64,000 nt of DNA from Kitasatospora azatica KCTC 9699 (GTDB lineage Bacteria; Actinomycetota; Actinomycetes; Streptomycetales; Streptomycetaceae): assembly GCF_000744785.1 (NCBI RefSeq), contig NZ_JQMO01000003.1, positions 5,332,001 to 5,396,000 of the forward strand, read 5' to 3'. Positions 17,596 through 25,906 of the stretch are shown here, piece after piece. Made by a program: the position numbers and the translations under genes. Numbering within the stretch: position 1 is the stretch's first letter; every line of letters starts with the position of its first letter. Below the pieces are notes generated by a model. That model did not search any database. It saw only the letters and a list, made by a program, of their open reading frames with translations, and had not been told where the DNA came from.

Positions 17596-17805
17596 TCACC
17601 AGCTGCGAATCTGCCGGATGATCCGGCGGCGCAGCAGGACGGTCCGACTGCCATCAGGGAAGAGTCGGAGCCGATCCAGCTCCCAGTGCCCGTACTCGGC
17701 GTGCTCGGTGAGTAGCTGCCGTGCCGCGTTGCGCGAGGTGCCGCGCGGCATGCGCAGGGACTGGTACTCGTACTCTGGCTGCCGGACCAGCTTCGGTGGG
17801 GTCAA
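17596..17805 (-). CDS. DUF5703 family small protein
   Basis: 69 residues. It closely matches the DUF5703 pattern: EYEYQSLRMPRGTSRNAARQ, LLTEHAEYGHWELDRLRL, FPDGSRTVLLRRRI. This small basic protein is widely conserved in Streptomyces and has no known function. The start is a TTG at 17805 supported by a strong GAGGAGG six bases upstream. It stands alone on the minus strand between the long chaplin and a plus-strand gene. Confidence 0.82.
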   Translation of the reverse strand: MTPPKLVRQPEYEYQSLRMPRGTSRNAARQLLTEHAEYGHWELDRLRLFPDGSRTVLLRRRIIRQIRSW

Positions 17806-18093
17806 GGCTCGCCTCCTCAGCGACGACTGCGGGCAAGCCTACGACCTGCCCCCGACAGTGGCGCCGGTCCGGACCGGGTCCCCGGTCCCGACCGGTGCCG
17901 TACCTCCGGGAGAAGTCATCTGATGCATGATCAATTCCCGGATCGGATGAGTTCTTCGGAGGCATTTCTACCCGCCGGGCGGCTCCCGAAAAGCGCATGG
18001 TTTCGGACATCACGGGTCAAGTTGCCAGGGTTTCGCAAACTCGGGAGGTAACCCCTGTGCGCCGCAGGCCCTGGTACGGATAGCGTCTGACCC

Positions 18094-18699
18094 ATGTCTG
18101 ATGCCGCGCAGCTCACCCGCACCGAGGTACGCGAAGCCGCCGAGGCGGTCAAGGCCGCCATCGACCGCCATCTGGAAGCGGTGTCCAGCACCACCACCGA
18201 CGACGATCCGGCGGTCTTCGCCGCCTACGAGGAGTTGGCCGCGGCGGCCATCCACTACGACCAGCTGCTCTACGAGGTCTACGACGAGGTCACCCCGTTC
18301 GAGGTCCCCGGCGACGGCGGGCCCGGCAGCTACCAGGGCCCGGAGGAGCCGGAGGCGGTCAGCGTGCTGATCCGCCGCGACTACCGGATCGTCGACCCGC
18401 GCCGGCTTCGTGCCCAGGCCGAGCGCCTGGACGACTCGCTGGCCCCGGTGACCGGCGAGGAGCAGGGAGTGACGGCAGCCGTCGGGGTGGTCTTCGGTGA
18501 GTTCGAGCCGGACGAGATCGCGGCCCGCGCGGAGGAGTTCGGCCTGGAGGAGGGCGACTCGACGCTCTGGGTGACGGCGACCGACCCGACCGAGCCGGGG
18601 GAGTGGCTGGCCGAGCCCTTCGACACCCCGGACCCGCACCTGCTGCTCTGCCGGTTCGACGTCAGCGAGGTCTACGACGAGGACGACCTCGACGACTGA
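18094..18699 (+). CDS. Conserved acidic hypothetical protein
   Basis: 201 residues, strongly acidic, with no signal peptide or membrane segment. The first half looks helical (EVREAAEAVKAAIDRHLEAV, then FAAYEELAAAAIHYDQLLYEV) and the second half is mixed (VSVLIRRDYRIVDPRRLRAQ, TLWVTATDPTEPGEWL). No catalytic motif is recognised. The composition and third-position GC are typical of a real Streptomyces gene. It is followed by a 17-bp degenerate tandem repeat and a strong terminator. Confidence 0.7.
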   Translation: MSDAAQLTRTEVREAAEAVKAAIDRHLEAVSSTTTDDDPAVFAAYEELAAAAIHYDQLLYEVYDEVTPFEVPGDGGPGSYQGPEEPEAVSVLIRRDYRIVDPRRLRAQAERLDDSLAPVTGEEQGVTAAVGVVFGEFEPDEIAARAEEFGLEEGDSTLWVTATDPTEPGEWLAEPFDTPDPHLLLCRFDVSEVYDEDDLDD

Positions 18700-18769
18700 G
18701 CCGATGAGTGAACGGACGACTGCACTGTCGAGCCGGCTGAACGAGTCGGTTGGACCGACAAGTCGGCTG

Positions 18770-18806
18770 AACCGACGAGGCGACTGAACCGACGAGGCGA
18801 CTGAAC
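18770..18806. repeat. 17-bp tandem repeat after the acidic protein gene
   Basis: Two perfect 17-bp copies at 18770-18786 and 18787-18803 (core CCGACGAGGCGACTGA), with a decayed third start and looser relatives upstream from about 18740. Each copy contains CTGAA, echoing the gene's own GACTGA stop at 18694-18699. Confidence 0.8.
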
Positions 18807-18807
18807 G

Positions 18808-18843
18808 GACGAGCGCCGGGGCCGCGTGGCCCCGGCGCTCGTC
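18808..18843. terminator. Bidirectional terminator between convergent genes
   Basis: Perfect 16-bp stem (18808-18823 with 18828-18843) and GCGT loop, between the plus-strand acidic protein gene and the minus-strand RecD-like gene. There is no T tract, as is common in this group. Confidence 0.85.
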
Positions 18844-18856
18844 GTGAGCCGGTCGG

Positions 18857-20962
18857 TTACCCCTCGGCCTCGGCCAGCAGCCCCCGCAGCCGTGTCGTGC
18901 GCGCAGTGCCGGGCCGCTCGGCGACGGCCTGGGCCAGCGCGGGCCCGGCGGCGTGCACCACGGACAGATGCCGCTCGGCCCGGCCGAAGGCGGTGTACAC
19001 CCACTGCCGGGTCAGCCCGGCGGCCGCATCCTCGGGCAGCACCACCACGCCGCCCGGCCAGCGCCGACCGAGGGCCTGATGGACCGTCAGCGCCCAGCCG
19101 TGCCGCAGCCGGTCGACCTGGGCGGGCGGCAGCAGCAGCTCCGCCCCGTCGGTCAGGGCGAGCCGTAGGCCGGCGGCATCGCCGTCGAGCACGGTGCCGG
19201 GACGGTTGACCCCGGGCAGCGGCGAGTAGACGACCCGGTCACCGGGGTCGAAGCCGGCGAACCGGCCGGGGCCGGGGTTCAGCGCGGCCTTGGCGGCGGC
19301 GTTGAGCGCCCGAGTACCGGCCGCACCGCCGTGGCCGGGGGTGAGCAGCACGGTCTGCTCGGCGGGGATGGACAGCGCGCGCGGGATCGAGTCGGTGAGC
19401 AACTGGACGGCCCGGTGGACGGCCTCGCCGGCGTCGCGGGCGGTGAGGATCACCACCTCCTTGCCCGGCGCCTCGACGCTCTGCAGCTCGCCGATGCCGA
19501 TCCCGGAGACCAGCTCGCCGATCGGGCCGAGGTCGGGCGTGCGGGAGGCGACCACGGGGCAGGGCTTGGCGGCCAACAGGTCGGCGAAGAGTCGCCCGGG
19601 GCCGGTCGACCAGAGCTGGCCGGGGTCGCCGCTGAGGACCAGCCGAGTGCCGTCGCCGAGCGACTCGACCAGGGTGGCGGCGAGCTCGAGGTCGAGCAGC
19701 GGGGCGTCCTGGACGATCAGCAGGTCGAGCGCGAGGGTGCCGTCCTCGGCGCGCTCCACCCCGCCGGGGGCGAGCAGTTCGGCGAGGGTCAGCGAGTCGG
19801 GGTCGGCCAGCGCGTCCCGGCCGTACTCGGTCCAGGCGGCTGCGCGGGCCCGCAGGCGGAGCTCGCGCGCGGCACCGAGCAGCTCGGCCAGCTCGCCGCG
19901 GGAGGCGGCGTCGCCGGTGTGCAGGACCAGGCCGTTGGCGGCGACGGCTCGGATCAGCGCGGCGGCCGAGGGCGAAGCGGTGGTCGCCGCGGCCTCCCAG
20001 GACTCGGCGGACTGGGCAGCGTCAGCAGGTTCATCGGGCTGGGCAGCGTCGGCGAGCTCGTCATCCTGGGCGGCGTCGGCGGCCTCAGCAGCCTCGGCGG
20101 GCTCGAAGGTGGAGATCAGCCGGACCAGCCCGTCCGCCGCCGCGTCCTCCGCCAGTGCCAGCCGCTCCAACGCGAGCAGCATCCGCATCGGCGGCTCCTC
20201 GTCCTCGCCCAACTCGCGCGCCCCGGGCCCGGTCTCCTCCTCCTGGAAGGGCATCACCCGGCCGTCCTGCACGGCGTCCTGCAGGGCTTGGTCGGGGTCG
20301 GGCAGGCCGAGCTTCGCCAGGCCCGCCCGCAGCTCGGTGGCCTCCAGCGCGGAGTGACCACGCAGCGCGGCCTGCTCCAGCAGCCAGCCGGCCAGCGCCT
20401 GCCCGCGTCGCGGGTCGCCGGGGCCGGCCGCCGGGCCGAGCAGGGCCCGGGCGAAGCCGTCGGCCTGCTCGGGGCGCACCCCGGGCAGCGCGAGCAGCGA
20501 CCACGGGTCCTCGCGCAGCAACTGCGCGGCGCCCTCGCCGAAGGCGGTCAGTGCGGCCCCGGCCAGCGCGGGGACGGCGGCAGCGGGCGCACCGCCGGCG
20601 GCGAGCAGTTCGGCGACGGACGAGGTGTCACCGAAGGCGGCCACCGGAGCCGTGGCGATCCCCGGAGCCGTGGCGGGCGCCGACGCCGCGGCGGCCGCAG
20701 CGGGAGCTTCCGGCTGAGGATCGGCCGAGCCCTGGGACTCGCGCTCGACCGAGGGCTCGGCCGAGGGCTCGGGTGCAGGCCCAGGTGCAGGCTCGGGTCT
20801 GCGTGCGGCAGCCGGCGCCGACGGCGCTCCAGGCGTGCGCCGCTCCACCGCGCGGATCGCCTCGGTCAGCGCGGCGAGGTCGGCACTGCGCGAGGACCGC
20901 GGCTCGGGCACCTGGCTCTCGCCGGGTTCCGCTCCGTCGGCCGGGTCGTGCGTCTGACTCAC
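18857..20962 (-). CDS. HhH/RecD2-like protein with degenerate ATPase motifs
   Basis: 701 residues. After a Pro/Ala-rich N terminus, a helix-hairpin-helix region near residues 130-190 (LREDPWSLLALPGVRPEQAD) and RecD-like modules follow. The Walker A position reads GLVLHTGDAASRGEL instead of GGPGTGKT, and the Walker B position reads LLIVQDAPLLD instead of a VDEASM-type sequence. The later LVLSGDPGQLWSTGPGRLF and the C-terminal ALTVHQALGRRWPG keep the RecD2 shape. It therefore looks like a helicase relative unable to hydrolyse ATP, perhaps DNA-binding only. The GTG start overlaps the aldo/keto reductase stop (GTGA). Confidence 0.75.
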   Translation of the reverse strand: MSQTHDPADGAEPGESQVPEPRSSRSADLAALTEAIRAVERRTPGAPSAPAAARRPEPAPGPAPEPSAEPSVERESQGSADPQPEAPAAAAAASAPATAPGIATAPVAAFGDTSSVAELLAAGGAPAAAVPALAGAALTAFGEGAAQLLREDPWSLLALPGVRPEQADGFARALLGPAAGPGDPRRGQALAGWLLEQAALRGHSALEATELRAGLAKLGLPDPDQALQDAVQDGRVMPFQEEETGPGARELGEDEEPPMRMLLALERLALAEDAAADGLVRLISTFEPAEAAEAADAAQDDELADAAQPDEPADAAQSAESWEAAATTASPSAAALIRAVAANGLVLHTGDAASRGELAELLGAARELRLRARAAAWTEYGRDALADPDSLTLAELLAPGGVERAEDGTLALDLLIVQDAPLLDLELAATLVESLGDGTRLVLSGDPGQLWSTGPGRLFADLLAAKPCPVVASRTPDLGPIGELVSGIGIGELQSVEAPGKEVVILTARDAGEAVHRAVQLLTDSIPRALSIPAEQTVLLTPGHGGAAGTRALNAAAKAALNPGPGRFAGFDPGDRVVYSPLPGVNRPGTVLDGDAAGLRLALTDGAELLLPPAQVDRLRHGWALTVHQALGRRWPGGVVVLPEDAAAGLTRQWVYTAFGRAERHLSVVHAAGPALAQAVAERPGTARTTRLRGLLAEAEG

Positions 20963-21939
20963 AGTTCGTTCCAGTCCTGATCAGGGTAGCGACGCACCGG
21001 CGCCGAGATGTCGTCCAGCGCACCGCGGATCTCATCCGGAAGCGTAAGCGCCTCCACCGACAGCGCCGCGTGCAGCTGTGCCGCCGTCCGCGCGCCGACG
21101 ATCGCGCTGCTCACCCCGGGCCGGTCGCGGACCCAGGAGAGGGCCACCGCCAGCGGGCTGCTCGCCAGGCCGTCCGCCGCCGTGGCGACGGCGTCCACGA
21201 TCCGCCGCGAGCGTTCCCCGAGGTAGGGCTGCACGAAGCCGGACAGGTAGGGGGAGGCACCACGCGAGTCCTGCGGGACGCCGTGCCGGTACTTGCCGGT
21301 CAGCACGCCGCGGCCGAGCGGTGAGGAGGCGAGCAGCCCGAGCCCGGCGTCCAGCGCGGCGGGCAGCACCTCGCGCTCGATGCCGCGCTGCAGCAGCGAG
21401 TACTCCATCTGCGTCGCGGCCAGCGGCACCCGGCCGGGCGCGCAGCGCTGCCAGGTCGCGGCCTTGGCCAGCTGCCAGCCGCTGAAGTTGGAGACCCCGA
21501 CGTAGCGGGCCCGCCCGGAGCTGACGGCCAGGTCGAGGGCGTGCAGGGTCTCCTCGGTGGGGGTGGCGGGGTCGAAGGCGTGCACCTGCCACAGGTCGAT
21601 GTGGTCGGTGCCGAGCCGGCGCAACGAGGCGTCCAGGGCGGCGAGCAGCCGGCCGCGCGAGGTGTCGAACCGGCGGTCGGAGTCGGGGACACTGCCGGCC
21701 TTGGTGGCGATGACCAGTTCGGAGCGCGGGATCAGAGTGTCCGTCAGTCGGGAGAGCAGGTACTCGGCGCCGCCGTCGGCATAGACGTCGGCGGTGTCCA
21801 CCAGGGTGCCGCCGGCGTCGACGAACTCCTTGAGCTGCTCGGCGGCTTCGTGCTCGTCCGTGTCGCGGCCCCAGGTCATGGTGCCCAGGCCGAGTCGAGA
21901 GACCCGTAGGCCGGTGCGGCCCAGATGACGCTTCTCCAT
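20959..21939 (-). CDS. Aldo/keto reductase
   Basis: 326 residues, a standard AKR TIM barrel. Motifs seen are GRTGLRVSRLGLGTMTWG, DTADVYADG with the catalytic Asp and Tyr, VIATKAGS with the Lys, HIDLWQVHAFDP with the His, the NADP-site segment SPLGRGVLTGKY and VSSAIVGARTAAQL near the C terminus. It reduces aldehydes or ketones with NADPH in the cytoplasm; the substrate is unknown. The ATG at 21939 begins the family homology; longer frames upstream add no recognised sequence. It shares a GTGA junction with the RecD-like gene. Confidence 0.9.
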   Translation of the reverse strand: MEKRHLGRTGLRVSRLGLGTMTWGRDTDEHEAAEQLKEFVDAGGTLVDTADVYADGGAEYLLSRLTDTLIPRSELVIATKAGSVPDSDRRFDTSRGRLLAALDASLRRLGTDHIDLWQVHAFDPATPTEETLHALDLAVSSGRARYVGVSNFSGWQLAKAATWQRCAPGRVPLAATQMEYSLLQRGIEREVLPAALDAGLGLLASSPLGRGVLTGKYRHGVPQDSRGASPYLSGFVQPYLGERSRRIVDAVATAADGLASSPLAVALSWVRDRPGVSSAIVGARTAAQLHAALSVEALTLPDEIRGALDDISAPVRRYPDQDWNEL

Positions 21940-22091
21940 GGCGGAAGGACCCCCTCGATCGGTACCCACGAGGGTAGCCGCCGCCTCGGACGATGTGACG
22001 CGCGCCACGCCTACCGGTCAGTAGCATGACCGCGACCGGCGCGACTACCGTGGCCGCGACAGCCCCTGCGCAAACGCGACAGCTCCACCCC

Positions 22092-22159
22092 AAAACAGCC
22101 CCTCCCCAAAAACAGCCCTTCCCGAAAACAGCCCTTCCCGAAAACAGCCCCTCCCGAAA
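22092..22159. repeat. 16-bp tandem repeat before the LLM oxidoreductase
   Basis: Four copies of a 16-17-bp unit with core AAAACAGCCCTTCCCG begin at about 22092, 22109, 22125 and 22141, ending just before the AAAGG ribosome-binding site of the gene at 22171. It would be transcribed as part of the leader. Confidence 0.85.
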
Positions 22160-22170
22160 GGCGTGCAGCC

Positions 22171-23223
22171 ATGCGACTCGGCATCAACCTCGGTTACTGG
22201 GGCCTCGGCCTGGACGCCGACAACATCGCGGTGGCCCAGGAGGCCGACCGGCTCGGCTACTCGGTCTGCTGGGCCGCCGAGGCCTACGGCTCGGACGCGG
22301 CGACCGTGCTCTCCTTCGTGGCCGCCCGGACCGAGCGGATCGACGTCGGCTCGGCGATCTTCCAGATCCCGGCCCGCACCCCGGCGATGACCGCGATGAC
22401 CGCGGCCACCCTGGACGCCCTCTCCGGCGGCCGGTTCCGGCTCGGCCTCGGGGTGTCGGGGCCGCAGGTCTCCGAGGGCTGGTACGGCGTCAAGTTCGAC
22501 AAGCCGCTGGCCCGCACCCGGGAGTACGTGGAGATCATCCGCAAGGCGATGTCCCGCGAGCGGCTCACCCATGAGGGCGCCAACTGGACGCTGCCCCTGC
22601 CCGGTGGCCCGGGCAAGGCGCTGAAGCTGACGGTGCATCCGGTGCGTGAGCACATTCCGCTGTACATCGCGGCGATCGGCCCGAAGAACCTGGAGCAGAC
22701 CGGCGAGATCGCCGACGGCTGGCTCGGCATCTTCTTCTCGCCCGAGCCCGAACACGCCGCGCTCTCGCTGGACCCGCTGCGCGCCGGGCGGGCCAAGGTG
22801 GGCAAGACGCTGGACGGCTTCGACCTCTGCCCGACCGTCAACATCGCGGTCGGCGAGGACGTCGCGGCGCTCGCCGACGGGCTGCGCTCCTACGCCGCGC
22901 TCTACATCGGCGGGATGGGCAGCAAGGAGAAGAACTTCTACAACCAGCTGGCCCGCCGGATGGGCTACGAGCAGGCCGCCGAGGAGGTCCAGCAGCGCTA
23001 CCTGGCCGGCGACAAGGAGGGCGCGGCGGCGGCCGTGCCGCACGAGCTGATCGACGCCTTCTCGTTGCTCGGCTCCAAGGAGCGGATCGCGGACCGGATG
23101 CGCGCCTACGCGGATGCCGGGGTCACCACGCTGACGCTGGCCCCGGCCGGCTGGACGCTGGACGAGCGGATCACCGCGCTGCGCACCGGCGTCGAGGCGC
23201 TGGAGCTGGCCGGACTGGCCTGA
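22171..23223 (+). CDS. LLM-class F420-dependent oxidoreductase
   Basis: 350 residues of the luciferase-like monooxygenase fold. Landmarks are GINLGYWGLGLDADN, the strand IDVGSAIFQIPARTP, the cofactor-binding GGRFRLGLGVSGPQV, and LYIAAIGPKNLEQTGEIADG. F420-dependent members are abundant in actinomycetes and transfer hydride to varied substrates; no substrate is inferred. The start ATG follows a 16-bp repeat block and AAAGG. It is followed by a 23-bp tandem repeat array instead of a clear terminator. Confidence 0.88.
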   Translation: MRLGINLGYWGLGLDADNIAVAQEADRLGYSVCWAAEAYGSDAATVLSFVAARTERIDVGSAIFQIPARTPAMTAMTAATLDALSGGRFRLGLGVSGPQVSEGWYGVKFDKPLARTREYVEIIRKAMSRERLTHEGANWTLPLPGGPGKALKLTVHPVREHIPLYIAAIGPKNLEQTGEIADGWLGIFFSPEPEHAALSLDPLRAGRAKVGKTLDGFDLCPTVNIAVGEDVAALADGLRSYAALYIGGMGSKEKNFYNQLARRMGYEQAAEEVQQRYLAGDKEGAAAAVPHELIDAFSLLGSKERIADRMRAYADAGVTTLTLAPAGWTLDERITALRTGVEALELAGLA

Positions 23224-23337
23224 CGAGCTCAGCCGGGCGCGCCGGACGAGCTCAGCCGGGCGCGCCGGACGAGCTCAGCCGGGCGCGCCGGACGAGCTCA
23301 GCCGGGCGCGCCGGACGAGCTCACTCCGGCGCGCCCG
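23222..23337. repeat. 23-bp tandem repeat array after the LLM gene
   Basis: Four perfect 23-bp copies (23222-23244, 23245-23267, 23268-23290, 23291-23313) and a fifth diverged copy to about 23337. Each contains GAGCTC and the 8-bp palindrome GGCGCGCC. The array starts one base into the stop codon of the oxidoreductase gene (last two bases of its TGA). Confidence 0.95.
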
Positions 23338-23415
23338 AGGAGCCGACCTCACGTGGTGACCGCGGGACAGCAGGGCAGGACGGGGTGGCGCGCGGCCACC
23401 CCGTAGGCTTGGGGC

Positions 23416-24201
23416 ATGCCCACACTGCTGCTGGTACGCCATGGCCGGTCGACCGCGAACTCCTCCGGGATCCTCGCCGGTTGGACTCCCGGGGTGGACC
23501 TGGACGAGACCGGCCGGGCGCAGGCGGACAAGCTGGTCGACCGGCTCGCCGGCGTGCCGCTGGCGCAGGCGGTGAGCAGCCCGCTGGAGCGCTGTCGGCA
23601 GACCCTGGCCCCGCTGCTGGCGGCCCGCCCCGAGCTGGGTGAGCCGACCCTGGACGACCGGTTCGGCGAGTGCCACTACGGGGAGTGGACCGGACGCCCG
23701 CTCAGCGAGCTGGCGCAGGAGCCGCTCTGGCGCACGGTCCAGGACCACGCCTCGGCCGCGGCCTTCCCCGGCGGGGAGTCGCTGCGCGCGCTCAGCCACC
23801 GCACGGTGGCGGCGGCCCGCGAGTGGGACGAGAAGATCGCCGCCGAGCACGGCCCGGACGCGATCTGGCTGGCCTGCACCCACGGCGACGTGATCAAGGC
23901 GATCGTGGCCGACGCGCTCGGCCTGCACCTGGACCACTTCCAGCGGATCAACGTGGACCCCTGCACGGTCACGGTGATCCGTTACACCCCGCTGCGGCCG
24001 TTCCTGCTGCGGATGGGCGACACCGGAGACCTCACCTCGCTGCGGGCCAAGGCCCCGGCGGGTGGCGACGCGGTGATCGGCGGCTCCACCGGCGCCGACG
24101 CGGTGATCGGCGGCTCCACCGGCGCCGACGCGGTGATTGACGGCTCCACCGGTGCCGACGCGGTGGTCGGCGGCTCCACCGGGGCCGACGCCGTAGGGTG
24201 A
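23416..24201 (+). CDS. MSMEG_4193-family phosphomutase-like protein
   Basis: 261 residues of the histidine phosphatase superfamily: LLVRHGRSTAN at the N terminus holds the catalytic His, with SSPLERCRQT, the proton-donor region FGECHYGEWTG and CTHGDVIKAI holding the second His. This family is linked to mycothiol-type actinobacteria and sits beside DUF3090 and mshC, as here. The C terminus carries four and a half 10-residue repeats (about GGSTGADAVI) from 30-bp DNA repeats, an expansion of the short Gly-rich tail usual in the family. It is first of a four-gene plus-strand set ending in mshC. Confidence 0.88.
   Translation: MPTLLLVRHGRSTANSSGILAGWTPGVDLDETGRAQADKLVDRLAGVPLAQAVSSPLERCRQTLAPLLAARPELGEPTLDDRFGECHYGEWTGRPLSELAQEPLWRTVQDHASAAAFPGGESLRALSHRTVAAAREWDEKIAAEHGPDAIWLACTHGDVIKAIVADALGLHLDHFQRINVDPCTVTVIRYTPLRPFLLRMGDTGDLTSLRAKAPAGGDAVIGGSTGADAVIGGSTGADAVIDGSTGADAVVGGSTGADAVG
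24061..24200 (+). repeat. 30-bp in-frame tandem repeat in the phosphomutase gene
   Basis: Copies begin at 24061, 24091, 24121 and 24151, with a fifth partial copy from 24181. The second is nearly identical to the first, and later copies differ by a few bases. The 30-bp period keeps the reading frame and encodes 10-residue repeats ending the protein. Confidence 0.95.
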
Positions 24202-24273
24202 AACCACGGCCCTCGTAGCAACCGCAGCCCCTGAACAAGTCCAGACCCGTTCAACACACCCCGGAGCGAGAGA

Positions 24274-24840
24274 GTGCCCCGACAGGTCTTCTTCTACGAC
24301 CAGCCCGAGCGGTTCGTGGCCGGTACCGTCGGCCAGCCCGGCTCGCGGGCGTTCTTCCTGCAGGCCAGCGCGCGCGGCCGGATCACCAGCGTGCTGCTGG
24401 AGAAGACGCAGGTCGCCGCCCTCGCCGAGCGGGTCGAGGAGGTGCTGGACGAGGCGCTGCGGCGCAGTGGCGGCCAGGCGCCGATCCCGGCCGTGGCGCC
24501 GGTCGAACTGGTCGACACCGCGCCGCTGGACCTGCCGCTGGAGCAGGAGTTCCGGGTCGGCACCATGGCGCTGGCCTGGGACGCGGGTGACGGGTTCCTG
24601 GTGGTCGAGGCGCAGGCGGTGGTGGAGGACGCCGAGGAGGAGGACGCCGAGGTGACCTTCGAGGACGAGGAGAACGGCCCGGACATGCTGCGGGTGCGGC
24701 TGACCGGGGCGATGGCCCGGGTCTTCGCCAAGCGGGCCCTCGACCTGGTGGCGGCCGGGCGCAAGCCCTGCCCGTTCTGCAACCTGCCGCTGGACCCGGA
24801 GGGCCACCTGTGCCCGCGCCAGAACGGTTACAAGCGCTGA
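24274..24840 (+). CDS. DUF3090 family protein
   Basis: 188 residues. PRQVFFYDQPERFVAGTVG at the start and the C-terminal CPFCNLPLDPEGHLCPRQNG, a probable zinc ribbon, are diagnostic of DUF3090. It is conserved in actinobacteria next to the MSMEG_4193 phosphomutase and mshC; its function is unknown. The GTG at 24274 follows GGAGCGAGAG. The 3' end overlaps the likely start of the SCO1664-like gene by 31 bases, indicating translational coupling. Confidence 0.9.
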   Translation: MPRQVFFYDQPERFVAGTVGQPGSRAFFLQASARGRITSVLLEKTQVAALAERVEEVLDEALRRSGGQAPIPAVAPVELVDTAPLDLPLEQEFRVGTMALAWDAGDGFLVVEAQAVVEDAEEEDAEVTFEDEENGPDMLRVRLTGAMARVFAKRALDLVAAGRKPCPFCNLPLDPEGHLCPRQNGYKR

Positions 24841-25814
24841 ACGCCGACCAGGAAGCCGTAGCCGACCACGAAGCGGCCCGCCAGGAAGCAGCGGCCGCCC
24901 GGGAAGCCGTGGCCGACGGGGAACCAGCGGCCGCCCGCGAGGCCGCAGTCGACCAGGAGGCCGCCGAGGACGAGATGACCGACATACCGGAGGCCGACCC
25001 GGCCACCGGCGCGGCGCTCGCCGCCGACGTGCCGGCCGCCCTGGAGCTGCTGCGCGCCGGCACCCTGACCGTGCACGGGCAGCTCACCGACGCCTCCAAC
25101 GCCGCGCTCTACTGCTCGGTCGCACTGGACGGGGTCGAGGCGCTCTGCGTCTACAAGCCGGTCCGCGGCGAGCGCCCGCTCTGGGACTTCCCGGACGGCA
25201 CCCTGGCCGGCCGCGAGGTGGCCGCCTACGAGCTGGCCGCCGCCACCGGCTGGGCGCCGATCCCGCCCACCGTGCTGCGCGACGGGCCGTACGGCAGCGG
25301 CATGGTGCAGATCTGGGTGGAGCCCGATCCGCAGGCCGCGCCGCTGCTCGCGCTGCAGGATCCGAGCGGCCCCGAGCCGGGCTGGCTGCCCATCGTCGAG
25401 GCCGAGGTGGGCCAGGGCCGCACCGCGCTGCTGGTGCACCTGGACGACCAGCGGCTGCGCCGCCTGGCCGTAGTGGACGCGGTGCTCAACAACGCCGACC
25501 GCAAGGGCGGGCACCTGCTGTCCGCCGCCGACGGACGGATCTACGGCATCGACCACGGTGTGACTTTCGCCGCCACCGGCAAGCTGCGCACCCTGCTCTG
25601 GGGCTGGGCCCGCGAGCCGCTGACCGAGGAGGCGGTGGAGATGCTGCGGCGCCTCGGCGGTGAGCTGGACGGTGCTCTCGGCAAGCGGCTGGCCCCGCAT
25701 CTGACGGCGGTTGAGCTGACGGCCACTCGGGAACGGGTGGCGGAGTTGCTGCGCACCGGCCGACACCCGCTGCCGTCCCAGGAGTGGCCGTCCATCCCCT
25801 GGCCGCCGGTCTAG
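24810..25814 (+). CDS. SCO1664 family protein (kinase-fold-like)
   Basis: 334 residues from a GTG at 24810, which has GGAGGG six bases upstream inside the DUF3090 gene. An alternative ATG at 24975 would remove an Ala/Glu-rich repetitive N terminus (EAVADHEAARQEAAAAREAV). The conserved part contains CVYKPVRGERPLWDFPDGTL, REVAAYELAAATGW, NNADRKGGHLL and IYGIDHGVTFA, matching the SCO1664 family, whose NxDRKxxN/DHG motifs recall phosphoinositide 3/4-kinase-like folds. The enzymatic role is not established. It sits between DUF3090 and mshC; a hairpin follows. Confidence 0.85.
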   Translation: MPAPERLQALNADQEAVADHEAARQEAAAAREAVADGEPAAAREAAVDQEAAEDEMTDIPEADPATGAALAADVPAALELLRAGTLTVHGQLTDASNAALYCSVALDGVEALCVYKPVRGERPLWDFPDGTLAGREVAAYELAAATGWAPIPPTVLRDGPYGSGMVQIWVEPDPQAAPLLALQDPSGPEPGWLPIVEAEVGQGRTALLVHLDDQRLRRLAVVDAVLNNADRKGGHLLSAADGRIYGIDHGVTFAATGKLRTLLWGWAREPLTEEAVEMLRRLGGELDGALGKRLAPHLTAVELTATRERVAELLRTGRHPLPSQEWPSIPWPPV

Positions 25815-25830
25815 GTCCGCTGCGACCCGC

Positions 25831-25859
25831 GGAATCGGCTGCTGGTTTCAGCCGATTCC
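25831..25859 (+). terminator. Hairpin between the SCO1664-like gene and mshC
   Basis: GGAATCGGCTG (25831-25841) pairs perfectly with CAGCCGATTCC (25849-25859) over a 7-base loop. The following region to 25906 is AT-rich and probably carries the mshC promoter. Confidence 0.65.
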
Positions 25860-25906
25860 GTCGACTGGTTAGCCTTTCAAATGATCGCAAGGTTAGAGTC
25901 ATTTTC

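Noticed and set aside
23222..23337. CRISPR array
   Set aside because: The 23-bp units are directly adjacent with no variable spacers and no cas genes are present; it is a plain tandem repeat.
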